NCBI RefSeq assembly: GCF_000328565.1 | Contig: NC_019957.1 | Location: 310,001-374,000 of the forward strand | Direction of reading: 5' to 3' | Length of the DNA stretch: 64,000 nt | From: Mycobacterium sp. JS623 | Lineage (GTDB): Bacteria > Actinomycetota > Actinomycetes > Mycobacteriales > Mycobacteriaceae | Made by a program: the position numbers and the translations under genes | Notes under the pieces: model-generated | The model's input: only the letters and a program-made list of their open reading frames with translations | Databases searched by the model: none | Told to the model about the DNA's origin: nothing | In this document: positions 35,554-43,796 of the stretch, one piece after another | How the letters are laid out: every line of letters begins with the position of its first letter | Numbering within the stretch: the stretch's first letter is position 1

Positions 35554-35685
35554 ATGCGGAAGCGAAACGATGAGGTCACGATCGACATGGCGGCCACGCC
35601 TACGGTCATGGCGCCGCGGCACCGGCCGTGCATTTGGCTTGAGTTCGATGACGGTCAGCGGTCGGCGTTCGTGGTGCGGGCTTGA
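35554..35685 (+). pseudogene. FHA-PP2C phosphatase, N-terminal frame
   Basis: ATG 35554 with GAAGGGG upstream opens 43 codons ending in WLEFDDGQRSAFVVRA and TGA at 35683-35685. The FHA domain needs these first strands, and its next residues (LIGRHP) continue in the overlapping frame. One base appears to be missing in the codon before TTG 35682. Confidence 0.7.
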
Positions 35686-36722
35686 TCGGGCGCCACCCCG
35701 CCCCCGCCACCGGCGATCGACTCGAACATCTCATCACCCTCGCCGACGACACCCTCTCGGTGTCGAGGACGCACCTCGAGTTCGGCACCGGCGAATCGGG
35801 CTTGTGGATCCGAGACCGATCCTCCACCAATGGCTCGGTGATCGAGATGAACGGCCACCGGGCCGCCGTCGCGCCAGGACTGCGTATTCCGGCCCCGGCG
35901 GGCTCCTCGATCCATATCGGTGCACACCACGTGACCGTGCGGAGCATTCCAAATTGCGAGTTGATGAATGTCGCGGCGATCGAGTGGGGTGCGGCCAGCC
36001 ACGCGGGTGCAGTGCATGTTCATCGTCATGAACGCAACCAGGACGCCTATCGCGCGGAACCGCCGGTGTTCGTCGTGGCCGACGGAATGGGTGGTCACTG
36101 CGGCGGCGATGTGGCCAGCCGCGAAGTAATCCAGGCACTCCTGCCACTGGTTGGCCGGGTGCCGGTGACCGTCGCGATGCTCACGGCTTGCCTCAGCGAT
36201 GCAAGGGAGCGGATTGACCGCATCGCCGTCGACAGCGGACGGCCCCCGGGATCCACTCTCAGTGGCGTCATCGCCACCCGCGTCGACGGCGTTCCGTCAT
36301 GGATAGTGGTGAACATCGGCGATTCACGCACCTACCGGTTGGACTCAGACGCCTTCCGGCAGCTCACCATCGACCACACCGTCGTTCAGGAATTGATCGA
36401 CGCCGGCGCGATCACACCGTCCGCGGCCGCATCGCATCCTGGCCGCAACCTGCTCACCCGTGCACTACTCGGTGCGACTGAGCACCCGGCCGATATATCG
36501 GTGCTGGCGATGCGAGCCGGTGACCGGATCCTCGTCTGTTCGGACGGTCTGACGCGGGAGCTCGACGACGGCCTCATCGCAGACGTGTTGCGGACAACCA
36601 CCGATCCGCACCTCGCCGCCGAGAATCTGATCGCGTCTGCGATCGACGGCGGCGGCCACGACGACCTAACGGCACTGGTGGTTGACGTTCTTGCCATTCG
36701 GGATCACCGCTCGGATGCCTAG
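35682..36722 (+). CDS. FHA-PP2C serine/threonine phosphatase, C-terminal frame
   Basis: 346 residues from TTG 35682. Residues 1-95: most of an FHA phosphothreonine-binding domain (IGRHP, SVSRTHLEF, DRSSTNGSVIEMNG). Residues 110-340: PP2C phosphatase with metal motifs RNQDAYRAEPPVFVVADGMG, GDSRTYRL, VCSDGLTREL and GGHDDLTALVVD. It would dephosphorylate Ser/Thr-phosphorylated proteins and dock to them through FHA. The upstream frame overlaps by TTGA, so either coupled reinitiation, a frameshift mutation, or a sequencing error divides one gene. The phosphatase half is intact. Confidence 0.8.
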   Translation: MIGRHPAPATGDRLEHLITLADDTLSVSRTHLEFGTGESGLWIRDRSSTNGSVIEMNGHRAAVAPGLRIPAPAGSSIHIGAHHVTVRSIPNCELMNVAAIEWGAASHAGAVHVHRHERNQDAYRAEPPVFVVADGMGGHCGGDVASREVIQALLPLVGRVPVTVAMLTACLSDARERIDRIAVDSGRPPGSTLSGVIATRVDGVPSWIVVNIGDSRTYRLDSDAFRQLTIDHTVVQELIDAGAITPSAAASHPGRNLLTRALLGATEHPADISVLAMRAGDRILVCSDGLTRELDDGLIADVLRTTTDPHLAAENLIASAIDGGGHDDLTALVVDVLAIRDHRSDA

Positions 36723-36919
36723 GTCAAAGTGCAGCCGAGGGATTCTGATTTGTCAGGTCCGCGCGACGACCCGGTACTGCCTGTCTTCGACTTGGCGCCA
36801 ATGAATTTGACGTCGGTCAGATCTCGATAAGAGCCCGGCGATTCCCATCGATTAGTGGTCACCGCTGATGAATAGACGATCACTTCGGGCGGCACTGCCG
36901 CCGCAGCTGCGCCTGCTCG
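36723..36919. other. Gap after the phosphatase gene
   Basis: A minus-strand frame (to stop 36719) contains YSSAVTTNRWESPGSYRDLT, which has plausible coding character, but it has no start signal and no family I recognise. Confidence 0.3.
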
Positions 36920-37237
36920 GCCTGCAATCGCGACGATGTGCGCCAGGATGAATTGGTGCGCAACGTGTTTTGCCAGCACACCGCCCGGCCGCAGCACATT
37001 TCGTACCGGCAGCTGCGGGATTCGGCGCCGCGGTGCGCGCCGGTTTAGGTTGGGACATGTTCCCCGACAGCCTCGCTGCACCGCATCTGGGCGAAGGATC
37101 GTTGGTCCGAATCCTCGACGAGCTCCTCGACGTGCCGCTGTTCGGGCAGTGCTGGAAGTTTGGACAGCCCGTTAGTCCAAACCATCACAGACACTGTGGA
37201 CGCGGCCGCTGCCAGTCTGCGCCGCCGCCGAAAGTAG
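36920..37237 (+). pseudogene. LysG/ArgP-type LysR regulator, C-terminal remnant
   Basis: Three successive frames give NRDDVRQDELVRNVF, then FVPAAAGFGAAVRAGLGWDM with FPDSLA and LDVPLFGQCWKFGQPV, then QTITDTVDAAAASLRRRRK and TAG at 37235-37237. This is the effector domain of the lysine exporter regulator LysG (ArgP/IciA). The helix-turn-helix half is missing and at least two frameshifts are present. No LysE exporter gene is seen beside it. Confidence 0.75.
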
Positions 37238-37662
37238 CCGCCATCCGCACCATTCGGCGTGTACACGGATGCAGTTGGCCGCCGCGGGGACGAGCCTGAG
37301 CTTTGGCGCCAGGTGTGTGCAGGCGATGCCGCCGAGTGGTGTGGACGCGGGACAGGTGGGTTTGCACGATCCGGGGTGAAACGCGCCGCGGCCGAGGTTT
37401 CGTAGTCGGCGCCGTACGCCTGGCACGTACTCCAGCTACCCGGGTCACCGAGAATGCCGCGGAGGACGCCGACACCATCGTGAACCCCGTGATGCGGGCA
37501 CTGGCCAGCTGATCAGTGCCCTTGCCCGGTTTGGTACCCCGACGGAGTCGTTGATGGGGCAAAGATAGTCACATTGCCTGTTGGGCCCTATGCCGTTACC
37601 TCTGCGGGTTGACAACTCACAGGTGCACAGCGACTTGGACAGCAGGCTTTAATCTTGAGCCT
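37238..37662. other. Gap upstream of the coupling-protein operon
   Basis: About 425 bases. A plus frame ending at 37512 (RLARTPATRVTENAAEDADT) looks like the tail of a lost gene. TTGACA at 37609-37614 and TTTAAT at 37648-37653 are promoter-like elements but not at standard spacing to each other. Confidence 0.35.
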
Positions 37663-38046
37663 GTGAGCAGCGGCGGTGTGGATGCGCAGGGCCCAGCGAG
37701 TATGGATGACCCGGTGACCGGCCGCGCCGATGACCGCGCGGACTACACGATCAAGGATGTCTCGGTCGCATGCGGACTGCCCGGACCGGTCATTGCGCAG
37801 CTGGTGCCACGGACCTGGGTGGACGGCGCGGGCTGGATGTACACCGGCGAGCAGGTGCGTACGTCGGTCGTGTTGGGCGAGAATCTGCGGCGCTTCCTGG
37901 CGTGGTCCAAGGCGGGCGCGTACGTGCGGTGTGAGGTCTGCGGCACCAAGCCTGCCGACGCCGTGGACGCTGCGCGCTGGCTGCTGCTCGATGATGCTGA
38001 GCCGCACGGGTTTTGCCCGGAACACCCGCCGCAGCAGCGCAGCTAG
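37663..38046 (+). CDS. Small zinc-binding protein next to coupling ATPase
   Basis: 127 residues from GTG 37663 (ATG 37702 is an alternative). The C-terminal part has Cys pairs in RCEVCGTKPAD and FCPEHPP, a four-ligand zinc-binding pattern. The N-terminal part, DYTIKDVSVACGLPGPVIAQ, looks like a short DNA-binding helix pair. It is 52 bases upstream of the coupling-protein gene on the same strand. A role as accessory of DNA transfer is inferred from position only; I know no name for it. Confidence 0.7.
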   Translation: MSSGGVDAQGPASMDDPVTGRADDRADYTIKDVSVACGLPGPVIAQLVPRTWVDGAGWMYTGEQVRTSVVLGENLRRFLAWSKAGAYVRCEVCGTKPADAVDAARWLLLDDAEPHGFCPEHPPQQRS

Positions 38047-38098
38047 CGGCGCTGAATTAGTGTCGGCCACGTGGTTGAGGAGCCATTACGGTTGACTC

Positions 38099-39532
38099 AT
38101 GGCTGCGAATGGCGCTCTGGCCGAACGGTATCGGGCGCCGGTCACCGCGTTCGCCGGCTGGACCCGCGATGGTGCGGGGCGTCGTGTGCCGCTGGAATCG
38201 GCTCCCCATATTGGCGGCTACGCGCCGCCGGGCACCGGGAAGACCCGTAAGTGGTTGTCGCAGGCGGCGGTGCTGTGGCCGGGTCCGGCGCTGGTGTCCT
38301 CGAGCAAGGACGACCTGATGCAGATGGTGGCCTCGCGGCGGGCGGGTCCGGCTGCGCTGCTGGATCTGCGGCCGATCAGCGCCCCGTATTATCCGAAAGA
38401 CTTTGTCGCCCAACGCTTCGACCCGACTGCGTTGATCACGACTCTCGACGATGCCAGCGCTACCGCGCAGAGTCTGCTGTCCACCTCTGCTGTCGCCTTG
38501 TCGGGCACAGCGTTTCGCACCGGCGGGGACACCGGCCCGTGGGATCAGCTGGCGCTAGCCCCGTTGACATGTCTGCTGTATGCGGCCAGCCCGCAGGCCA
38601 CCGGGTTGGGGATGGAGTGGACGCTGGAGGCATCGGAGAACGTCGACAGTCCCGCCGCTGCCGGCGGGTATCAGATCAGCACTGCTCCCGGGTGGGCGCA
38701 GGCGGCGGCGTGGAGCCAAGACCATCTGTTGCAGGCGCGGGTGCGCTCGGTGCTGGACATGGAGCCCAAGCAGCGGGACTCGGTGAAGATGACGGTGACC
38801 AAGGTGCTGACCGCCTGGCTGCTGACCGCGCGCCGGGACCGGTCCCATCCTGCGCTGGACTTGTCGTTCTTCGATGACCCGGCGGCCACGCTGTATCTGT
38901 TGACGCCGGCCGACGGCACGGTCGCCGCGCAGGCGATCGTGTTGATGGATGCGCTGATCAACCGGCAGCGCACAACGGTGGCGCAGTGGGAGGAGTTCAC
39001 CCGCATCGGGCTGTTTCTCGATGAGATCACCAATACGCCGATTCCGCGGCTGCCGCAGTATCTGGCTGAGTCCCGCGGGCTTGGCTGCTCGATCTGCTTT
39101 GCCGCGCAAGCGGGTTCGCAACTGGACGCCGTCTACGGTCCGCTGCAGGGCAAGGCGATCCGCGACGTGACTCCGGCGTCGCTGGTGATGTACGGCTCCC
39201 ACGAACGCGACGTGATGGAGTCCGCCGCGCTGTGGGCCGGTAAGACAACCCGCAGCCACCAGTCCTACGCCGCGGGTCTCGACGACAAAACCACCGGCCG
39301 TCAGTTCGGCAATGCGCTGGAGGCCGCAGAACTGTTGCCCCGCAACACTTCAGAGGCCAGGCTGATTCCCCGTGGACAGCCCGGGCAGATGGTCGAGCTC
39401 ATCGACTTCGATGAATTCGTGGTGTATCTCGATGAGCTGCGGGAGGCATGGAGGCGGACGGACGGCGGCGGCCGCCGAGGGGCGGTAGCTGCGCCGAGCT
39501 GGGGCAGTGAGCGCGCCGTGGCCGAGCGTTAA
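38099..39532 (+). CDS. TraD/TraG (VirD4)-like conjugative coupling ATPase
   Basis: 477 residues. Walker A is APPGTGKT (residues 42-49); Walker B is IGLFLDEITN (about 303-312). After it come GLGCSICFAAQAGSQ and VMYGSHERDVMESAA, the TraM-recognition/TraD C-terminal region. Coupling proteins bring DNA-relaxase complexes to a type IV channel. This one has no N-terminal membrane helices, is short for VirD4, and no relaxase or channel genes are adjacent. A truncated near-identical paralogue is at 21852-22841. Either a relic of a mobile element or part of a minimal actinobacterial transfer module. Confidence 0.82.
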   Translation: MAANGALAERYRAPVTAFAGWTRDGAGRRVPLESAPHIGGYAPPGTGKTRKWLSQAAVLWPGPALVSSSKDDLMQMVASRRAGPAALLDLRPISAPYYPKDFVAQRFDPTALITTLDDASATAQSLLSTSAVALSGTAFRTGGDTGPWDQLALAPLTCLLYAASPQATGLGMEWTLEASENVDSPAAAGGYQISTAPGWAQAAAWSQDHLLQARVRSVLDMEPKQRDSVKMTVTKVLTAWLLTARRDRSHPALDLSFFDDPAATLYLLTPADGTVAAQAIVLMDALINRQRTTVAQWEEFTRIGLFLDEITNTPIPRLPQYLAESRGLGCSICFAAQAGSQLDAVYGPLQGKAIRDVTPASLVMYGSHERDVMESAALWAGKTTRSHQSYAAGLDDKTTGRQFGNALEAAELLPRNTSEARLIPRGQPGQMVELIDFDEFVVYLDELREAWRRTDGGGRRGAVAAPSWGSERAVAER

Positions 39533-39633
39533 TCAGCGCTTTTTATGCGTGAGCGAGCCAGGCGGCTGCTCTGTCAGTGGCTTCTCGATACCGTTCGGGT
39601 AGTGACGCGAGGCGGACAGTGATCACCTGCGGG

Positions 39634-40104
39634 TCAACAAGATTTGGCGGTGATCAATGCGTCGACGAAGTTCTGGTCTTTCTCTCGAAGGGCACACAGT
39701 TTCGCCACGCACAGGTCTTCCTTGTCGAGGCACCATCCGATGAACTGAGGTTGTCCCGATGGGGCGGCCGTGTTTTCGTTCTGGACCTTGAACAGCCGAT
39801 CGTGCCAGCCGTGGGGTAACGCTGAAGTGTTCAGATCCACACCGTCGATAGCGAAGCCGTGCAGCTGCGCAAACGAGGACAGCTCGCCTGCAACCCCTTC
39901 GATTTCGTCTGCGAGACGAGCGATTTCGCAGGCATCGTCGGCGATGGGTATCACGTCGACTTCGGCGGACCGAGTGGCGTAGAAAGGCAGCTCATCCTCC
40001 GTGTATGTGCCGAGGATCGCTTGAGAGCCGACAATGATCACTTCGTTGATGCCGGCGATTTGGCATGCCGCCCGGATGGCGTGCTCGAGTTGGTCGCGGC
40101 GCAT
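39634..40104 (-). CDS. DUF6036-like nucleotidyltransferase toxin, frameshifted C-terminus
   Basis: 156 residues as read. The nucleotidyltransferase signature is VIIVGSQAILGTY with the acidic pair in RSAEVDVIPI, as in MNT/AbiEii-like toxins that transfer nucleotides to RNA or protein. Its start overlaps the antitoxin stop (TGATG). The frame ends at DALITAKSC, but one base later the other frame continues naturally: LVDPQVITVRLASLPERYRE, ATDRAAAWLAHA, stopping at 39543-39545. A single extra T near 39642 therefore truncates about 33 residues. The catalytic core is unaffected, so activity is uncertain rather than excluded. Confidence 0.75.
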   Translation of the reverse strand: MRRDQLEHAIRAACQIAGINEVIIVGSQAILGTYTEDELPFYATRSAEVDVIPIADDACEIARLADEIEGVAGELSSFAQLHGFAIDGVDLNTSALPHGWHDRLFKVQNENTAAPSGQPQFIGWCLDKEDLCVAKLCALREKDQNFVDALITAKSC

Positions 40105-40622
40105 CAGTGAGCCGTGCGCAGAAGGCGGATGCGCTCCTCATCGGGGAGCAGTCCCCCCATCGGGGAGACTTCGCGCATCTCTATGCAGTCGCGACCCAGA
40201 CCGGTGAGAGCGCGATGAAGGCCAGGTAGGTCGCTGTGTTTCACGAGCGATTCCCAGCGGTCGAGGTTTCTCATGTGAGGTTGACCAGTTACGCCGGACC
40301 GTAGCCCACGCAGGTTCTGTTCGATGGTGGGTTGCCACTGTGTGAGGGTGGAACGGGTCAGCTGTCTGGCCAGCTCGCGGTGCAGGTTCCATGAGCGGCG
40401 TTCGGAACGTGTCAGGTGAGGAGTGACAGGCTGGCGGGTGATTTCGAGTCGGTAGCCCATGCACGACAGCAGCCGGTCGAGCTGCTCGTCGCTGAGGTCG
40501 ACCTTGTCGGCGAGGAACTGGCTGATGCTCGGCTGGTGTACACCGCTGAGCCGAGAAAGTTCTGATTGGGTGGTGTCGGTCTCGTGCATCACCGTCCGGA
40601 GTATGTCACTCCGATCGCTCAT
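40104..40622 (-). CDS. XRE-family antitoxin of the nucleotidyltransferase pair
   Basis: 172 residues. The N-terminal XRE helix-turn-helix is TTQSELSRLSGVHQPSISQF (about residues 16-35), with SCMGYRLEITRQPV following, a layout typical of antitoxins paired with DUF6036 proteins. The C-terminal half would bind the toxin. It is the first gene, overlapping the toxin gene by TGATG, and a perfect palindrome sits 8 bases upstream of its ATG, so the operon is probably autoregulated. Confidence 0.85.
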   Translation of the reverse strand: MSDRSDILRTVMHETDTTQSELSRLSGVHQPSISQFLADKVDLSDEQLDRLLSCMGYRLEITRQPVTPHLTRSERRSWNLHRELARQLTRSTLTQWQPTIEQNLRGLRSGVTGQPHMRNLDRWESLVKHSDLPGLHRALTGLGRDCIEMREVSPMGGLLPDEERIRLLRTAH

Positions 40623-40629
40623 ACCCGAC

Positions 40630-40648
40630 TATAGCACTGGATGCTATA
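40630..40648. promoter_or_regulatory. Operator palindrome of the toxin-antitoxin operon
   Basis: TATAGCA-CTGGA-TGCTATA has perfect 7-base arms and contains TATA-like -10 sequences. It lies just upstream of the XRE gene, where its product would repress the operon. ATACCCG flanks it on one side and is repeated at 40621. Confidence 0.75.
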
Positions 40649-40821
40649 CCCGGCGCGCTACCGTACGGACCGGGCGTCCAATACTCGTGGGAAGCCACCG
40701 ATTCGGGCAGCCCACGGCGCTGACTTTTGCGTTCAATTTCGCCTGTTCGATGCGACGGCGCATCGATGCCCATGTAGCGTCCGGGTGCCGCCGCCACACC
40801 AATCGAGAGGGCCGATCGCGC

Positions 40822-41829
40822 ATGTCCAACCACTTCACCGGCCTGTCCCTCGGACCACCCCTGGGTGATCAGCGACTCGACTTGTGCGACCTCTACGCGT
40901 TCGTCTCTCCGGCCGACCCGGGCCGGACCGTGATCATCCTCAACGCCAACCCGCTGGCCGACGCGCTGCACCCCGAAGCGATCTACCGGGTGGCGATCGA
41001 CAACGACGGAGATCTGTTGAACGACATCGCATTCAGCTATGTGTTCTCCGAGCCGAAGGACGGCAAGCAGACCGTCGATGTGTACCTGGCGGCCAACGAC
41101 GAAGCCGAGGAGGCCGAGGCCGTCGGCGAACGGATCTTTACCAACGTCCCGGTTTCCTTCGTCGGCGACGAGCCCTACATCGCCACCTCGGGTGACTTCA
41201 CGTTCTTCGCGGGCGCCCGCAGTGACGCGTTCTTCTTCGACTTCGACGGCGTCAAGCAACTCTTCGACACGTCGGGCAAACGCAACTTCACCGATTTGAC
41301 GCTGCCCGGCGAATCCCCTTGGACCGGTGTGGATTCCAACACGCAGGCCAACGTCTTCTCCACCGCTATCGAGATGCCGACCAGCTTCCTGGGCGCCGAC
41401 CCCGACATCCGGATCTGGGGCCGGTGCAGCGTGCGCGAAAACGGCAAGCTGCTTCACGTCGATCGGGCAGGGCACCCGTCGGTCAGCAGCTTTTTCAACA
41501 CCGACGACACCAAAGAGGAGTACAACGCTAGCGAGCCGGTGCACGACCGGGAGCGGTGGATCGACATGTTCATCCATCAGCTGGGCCACACCGGCGGGTA
41601 TTCACGCGAGGAAGCCATCGAGGCGATCGACACCGAGGGCACGCTGCCCGACATGCTGGCCTTCGACCCGTCCAAGCCGGCGAAGTACCCGAACGGGCGC
41701 GTGTTCACCGACGACGTCATCGACTACCGGCTGGCGTTTTTGACCAAGGGCGAATGCCCGCCGTCGGGGCTGAGCCCGCACACCGACACCCTCGACGTCT
41801 TCCCGTATCTGGGGCCGCCCCATCGGTGA
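40822..41829 (+). CDS. DUF4331 family protein
   Basis: 335 residues. SNHFTGLSLGPPLGDQRLDL, DLYAFVSPADPGRTVIILNA and the repeated Asp-rich strands (FFFDFDGVKQLF) are typical of DUF4331. The ATG at 40822 gives the common family start; an upstream open frame is not needed. Function is unknown; there is no signal peptide. It is convergent with the EamA transporter gene (9 bases). Confidence 0.88.
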   Translation: MSNHFTGLSLGPPLGDQRLDLCDLYAFVSPADPGRTVIILNANPLADALHPEAIYRVAIDNDGDLLNDIAFSYVFSEPKDGKQTVDVYLAANDEAEEAEAVGERIFTNVPVSFVGDEPYIATSGDFTFFAGARSDAFFFDFDGVKQLFDTSGKRNFTDLTLPGESPWTGVDSNTQANVFSTAIEMPTSFLGADPDIRIWGRCSVRENGKLLHVDRAGHPSVSSFFNTDDTKEEYNASEPVHDRERWIDMFIHQLGHTGGYSREEAIEAIDTEGTLPDMLAFDPSKPAKYPNGRVFTDDVIDYRLAFLTKGECPPSGLSPHTDTLDVFPYLGPPHR

Positions 41830-41838
41830 CGGTGCGGG

Positions 41839-42822
41839 TCAGCCGATCGGTTCGGCTTCCTTCGCGTCGGTCGGTGCAGCCAGATCCGGCCACTCGGCAA
41901 GGCGGTGATCGGTGCTGCGGCCGGCCAGCGCCAGGCCGGCCAGCACCACGGCGCCGCCGACCGCTTGCGTCGGGGTGATCGCCTCACCCAACAGCAGCCA
42001 GGCCCACAGCACCGCTGCCAACACTTCACCCAGGCCGATCAGCGAGGCGTAGCTGGGCCGCAGCCGCGCCACCCCGATGATGCCCAGCGCGTAGGCCATC
42101 GCGGTGCTCACGACGCCCAGCACGACCACCGGAACCCAGAACGACGTGGTGTGGCCCGCGATGACGGTGTCGGTGGTGGTGCAGGTCATCGGGAGGATGC
42201 CGCTGACCCCGAGCACGCCGACGGCGGCTGCGCCGACGACCAGGCCGCCTGCGGCCAGGGTCAGCGGGTGTAGCCCGTCTTCGTCGGTCGATGCCCGGGC
42301 CGAGAGCACGAAGTAGCAGGCCGCGCAGACGGCCGCGGCAAGTGCCCAGGCGACTCCGACGCCGCTGATGTGGGCCCCGGAGAACACGTCGAGCACGACA
42401 AACGTCCCGGCCAGAGCGAGGGCGGCGCCGAGCAGGGTCAGCGTGGCCGGCCTGCGGCGCGTCGTGGCCCACACCCATCCGACGACCAGCACCGGCGCCA
42501 GGTATTCCAGCAGCAGGGCGACGCCGACGGACAGGTTGGCCACGGCGTTGTAGTAGGCCAGTTGTGCGCCGGCGATCGGGATGACCCCGTAGAACAGGAC
42601 CGTTCTGCCGTGCGCGAGGGCCTCGCGCCACCAGGTCGGGCGCACGATGCTGGCGAACACCGCCATCACCAGCGCACCGCCGGCCATCCGTGCCGCGGCC
42701 GCCGCGAGCGGTGTCCAGCCTGCCTCCATCAGGACCTTGGCGAACGGCCCCGAGGTGCCGAAGGTGACGGCGGAGGCGAACGCGAAGGCCAGCCCGACAC
42801 GGAAGGTGTTGTTCGCGTTCAT
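41839..42822 (-). CDS. EamA/DMT family transporter
   Basis: 327 residues with ten hydrophobic helices and two EamA repeats (about 10-150 and 165-305). Members export metabolites or amino acids. ATG 42822 has GGAGG 7 bases upstream. Its promoter is shared with the divergent CGNR regulator gene, which may sense the exported compound. Substrate unknown. Confidence 0.9.
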   Translation of the reverse strand: MNANNTFRVGLAFAFASAVTFGTSGPFAKVLMEAGWTPLAAAAARMAGGALVMAVFASIVRPTWWREALAHGRTVLFYGVIPIAGAQLAYYNAVANLSVGVALLLEYLAPVLVVGWVWATTRRRPATLTLLGAALALAGTFVVLDVFSGAHISGVGVAWALAAAVCAACYFVLSARASTDEDGLHPLTLAAGGLVVGAAAVGVLGVSGILPMTCTTTDTVIAGHTTSFWVPVVVLGVVSTAMAYALGIIGVARLRPSYASLIGLGEVLAAVLWAWLLLGEAITPTQAVGGAVVLAGLALAGRSTDHRLAEWPDLAAPTDAKEAEPIG

Positions 42823-42901
42823 CAGCACCCCTCCGTCGACGTCATGAGTAAAATAATCTTTGGTACTGACGACGCTAGCGAGCAGAGGGGTCAGGCGTCA
42901 A

Positions 42902-43456
42902 ATGCTTTTTAGTCATGACACGGAGCTGACCCTGCGAGCTGCGGCGATGCTGGTCAACACCGACCGCGACGACGGTGAGCGCCTCGGCGACCAGGCCGCG
43001 CTCGACGACTATCTGAACTACTTCGGCTGGACCGGGCGCCGTGACCACGACGACGCCGAGCTCGCGGCGGTGCACGCGCTGCGGTGGCGGCTGGGGTTGA
43101 TCTGGGAATCGGCCGGCGACGAGCAGCGCGCGGTTGAGCGGGTCAACGCGCTATTGGCCGACACCAACGCCTCACCGTGGCTCACCCGCCACCCCGAGAT
43201 GCCCGAATGGCATCTGCATCTGGCCTCGCAGAACGACCCGCTGGCCCAACGGATGGGCGCCGAGATGGCCATGGCGTTGGCCGACTTGATCCGAATCGGG
43301 GAGCTACGGCGACTGAAGACCTGTGCCGCGCCGCACTGCACCGCGGTGGTGATGGATCTGTCGCGCAATCGGTCCCGCATCTTCTGTGACACCGGCAATT
43401 GTGGTAACCGCCTGCATGTGGCGGCTTATCGCGAACGTCGGGCCACGCAGGCCTAG
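42902..43456 (+). CDS. CGNR zinc-finger (ABATE domain) regulator
   Basis: 184 residues. The N-terminal ABATE-like domain (about 1-130) binds an unknown stress ligand; the C-terminal CGNR zinc finger has C-AAPHC and FCDTGNCGNRLHVAAYRER, predicted to bind DNA. ATG 42902 follows AGAGGGG. Divergent from the EamA transporter with 79 bases between, so it likely controls that gene. A decayed second copy of its zinc finger is at 46970. Confidence 0.88.
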   Translation: MLFSHDTELTLRAAAMLVNTDRDDGERLGDQAALDDYLNYFGWTGRRDHDDAELAAVHALRWRLGLIWESAGDEQRAVERVNALLADTNASPWLTRHPEMPEWHLHLASQNDPLAQRMGAEMAMALADLIRIGELRRLKTCAAPHCTAVVMDLSRNRSRIFCDTGNCGNRLHVAAYRERRATQA

Positions 43457-43703
43457 CTGTGGTGCACGCCAACGGGCGGAACAGATTCCGTTGTGCGCCC
43501 CGCTGGCGGCCGGTGCCGTGCGGTGGCCGCACCAGCACCGGGTCGGAGCCGCGGGCCTCGGCCACGAGGTGACCGATCAGTTCGTAGGCTCATCGCTTGT
43601 CAGGCTGCCGGGCGGCGCTGTCGGGGACGAGCTCGAGTATCGGCTCCGCCTGCGCGGCGGGCAGGTGCAGCAGGCCGCCGAGGAGCTGGTTTCGTAGTTC
43701 CAT
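43453..43703 (-). pseudogene. DnaB-type helicase N-terminal domain fragment
   Basis: ATG 43703 opens MELRNQLLGGLLHLPAAQAE PILELVPDSAARQPDKR (in two parts), then TGA where the family has Trp, then AYELIGHLVAEARGSDPVLV, and after a one-base shift AATARHRPPAGRT. This matches the N-terminal domain of DnaB-like replicative helicases in mycobacterial plasmid/phage-type proteins. A nonsense codon and a frameshift make it dead; the ATPase domain is absent. Confidence 0.55.
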
Positions 43704-43796
43704 TGCGGGCAGGCGTGGGGTAGTTCATTCGGCTGCCAGCGCTAGTGTCAACGTGCTCCTCAGCCTCTCTTCAGCCGTACCGCCTATCGTGCCTCG

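Noticed and set aside
37663..39532. A complete conjugative element
   Set aside because: Only a coupling ATPase and a small zinc protein are present; no relaxase, channel or integrase lies nearby.
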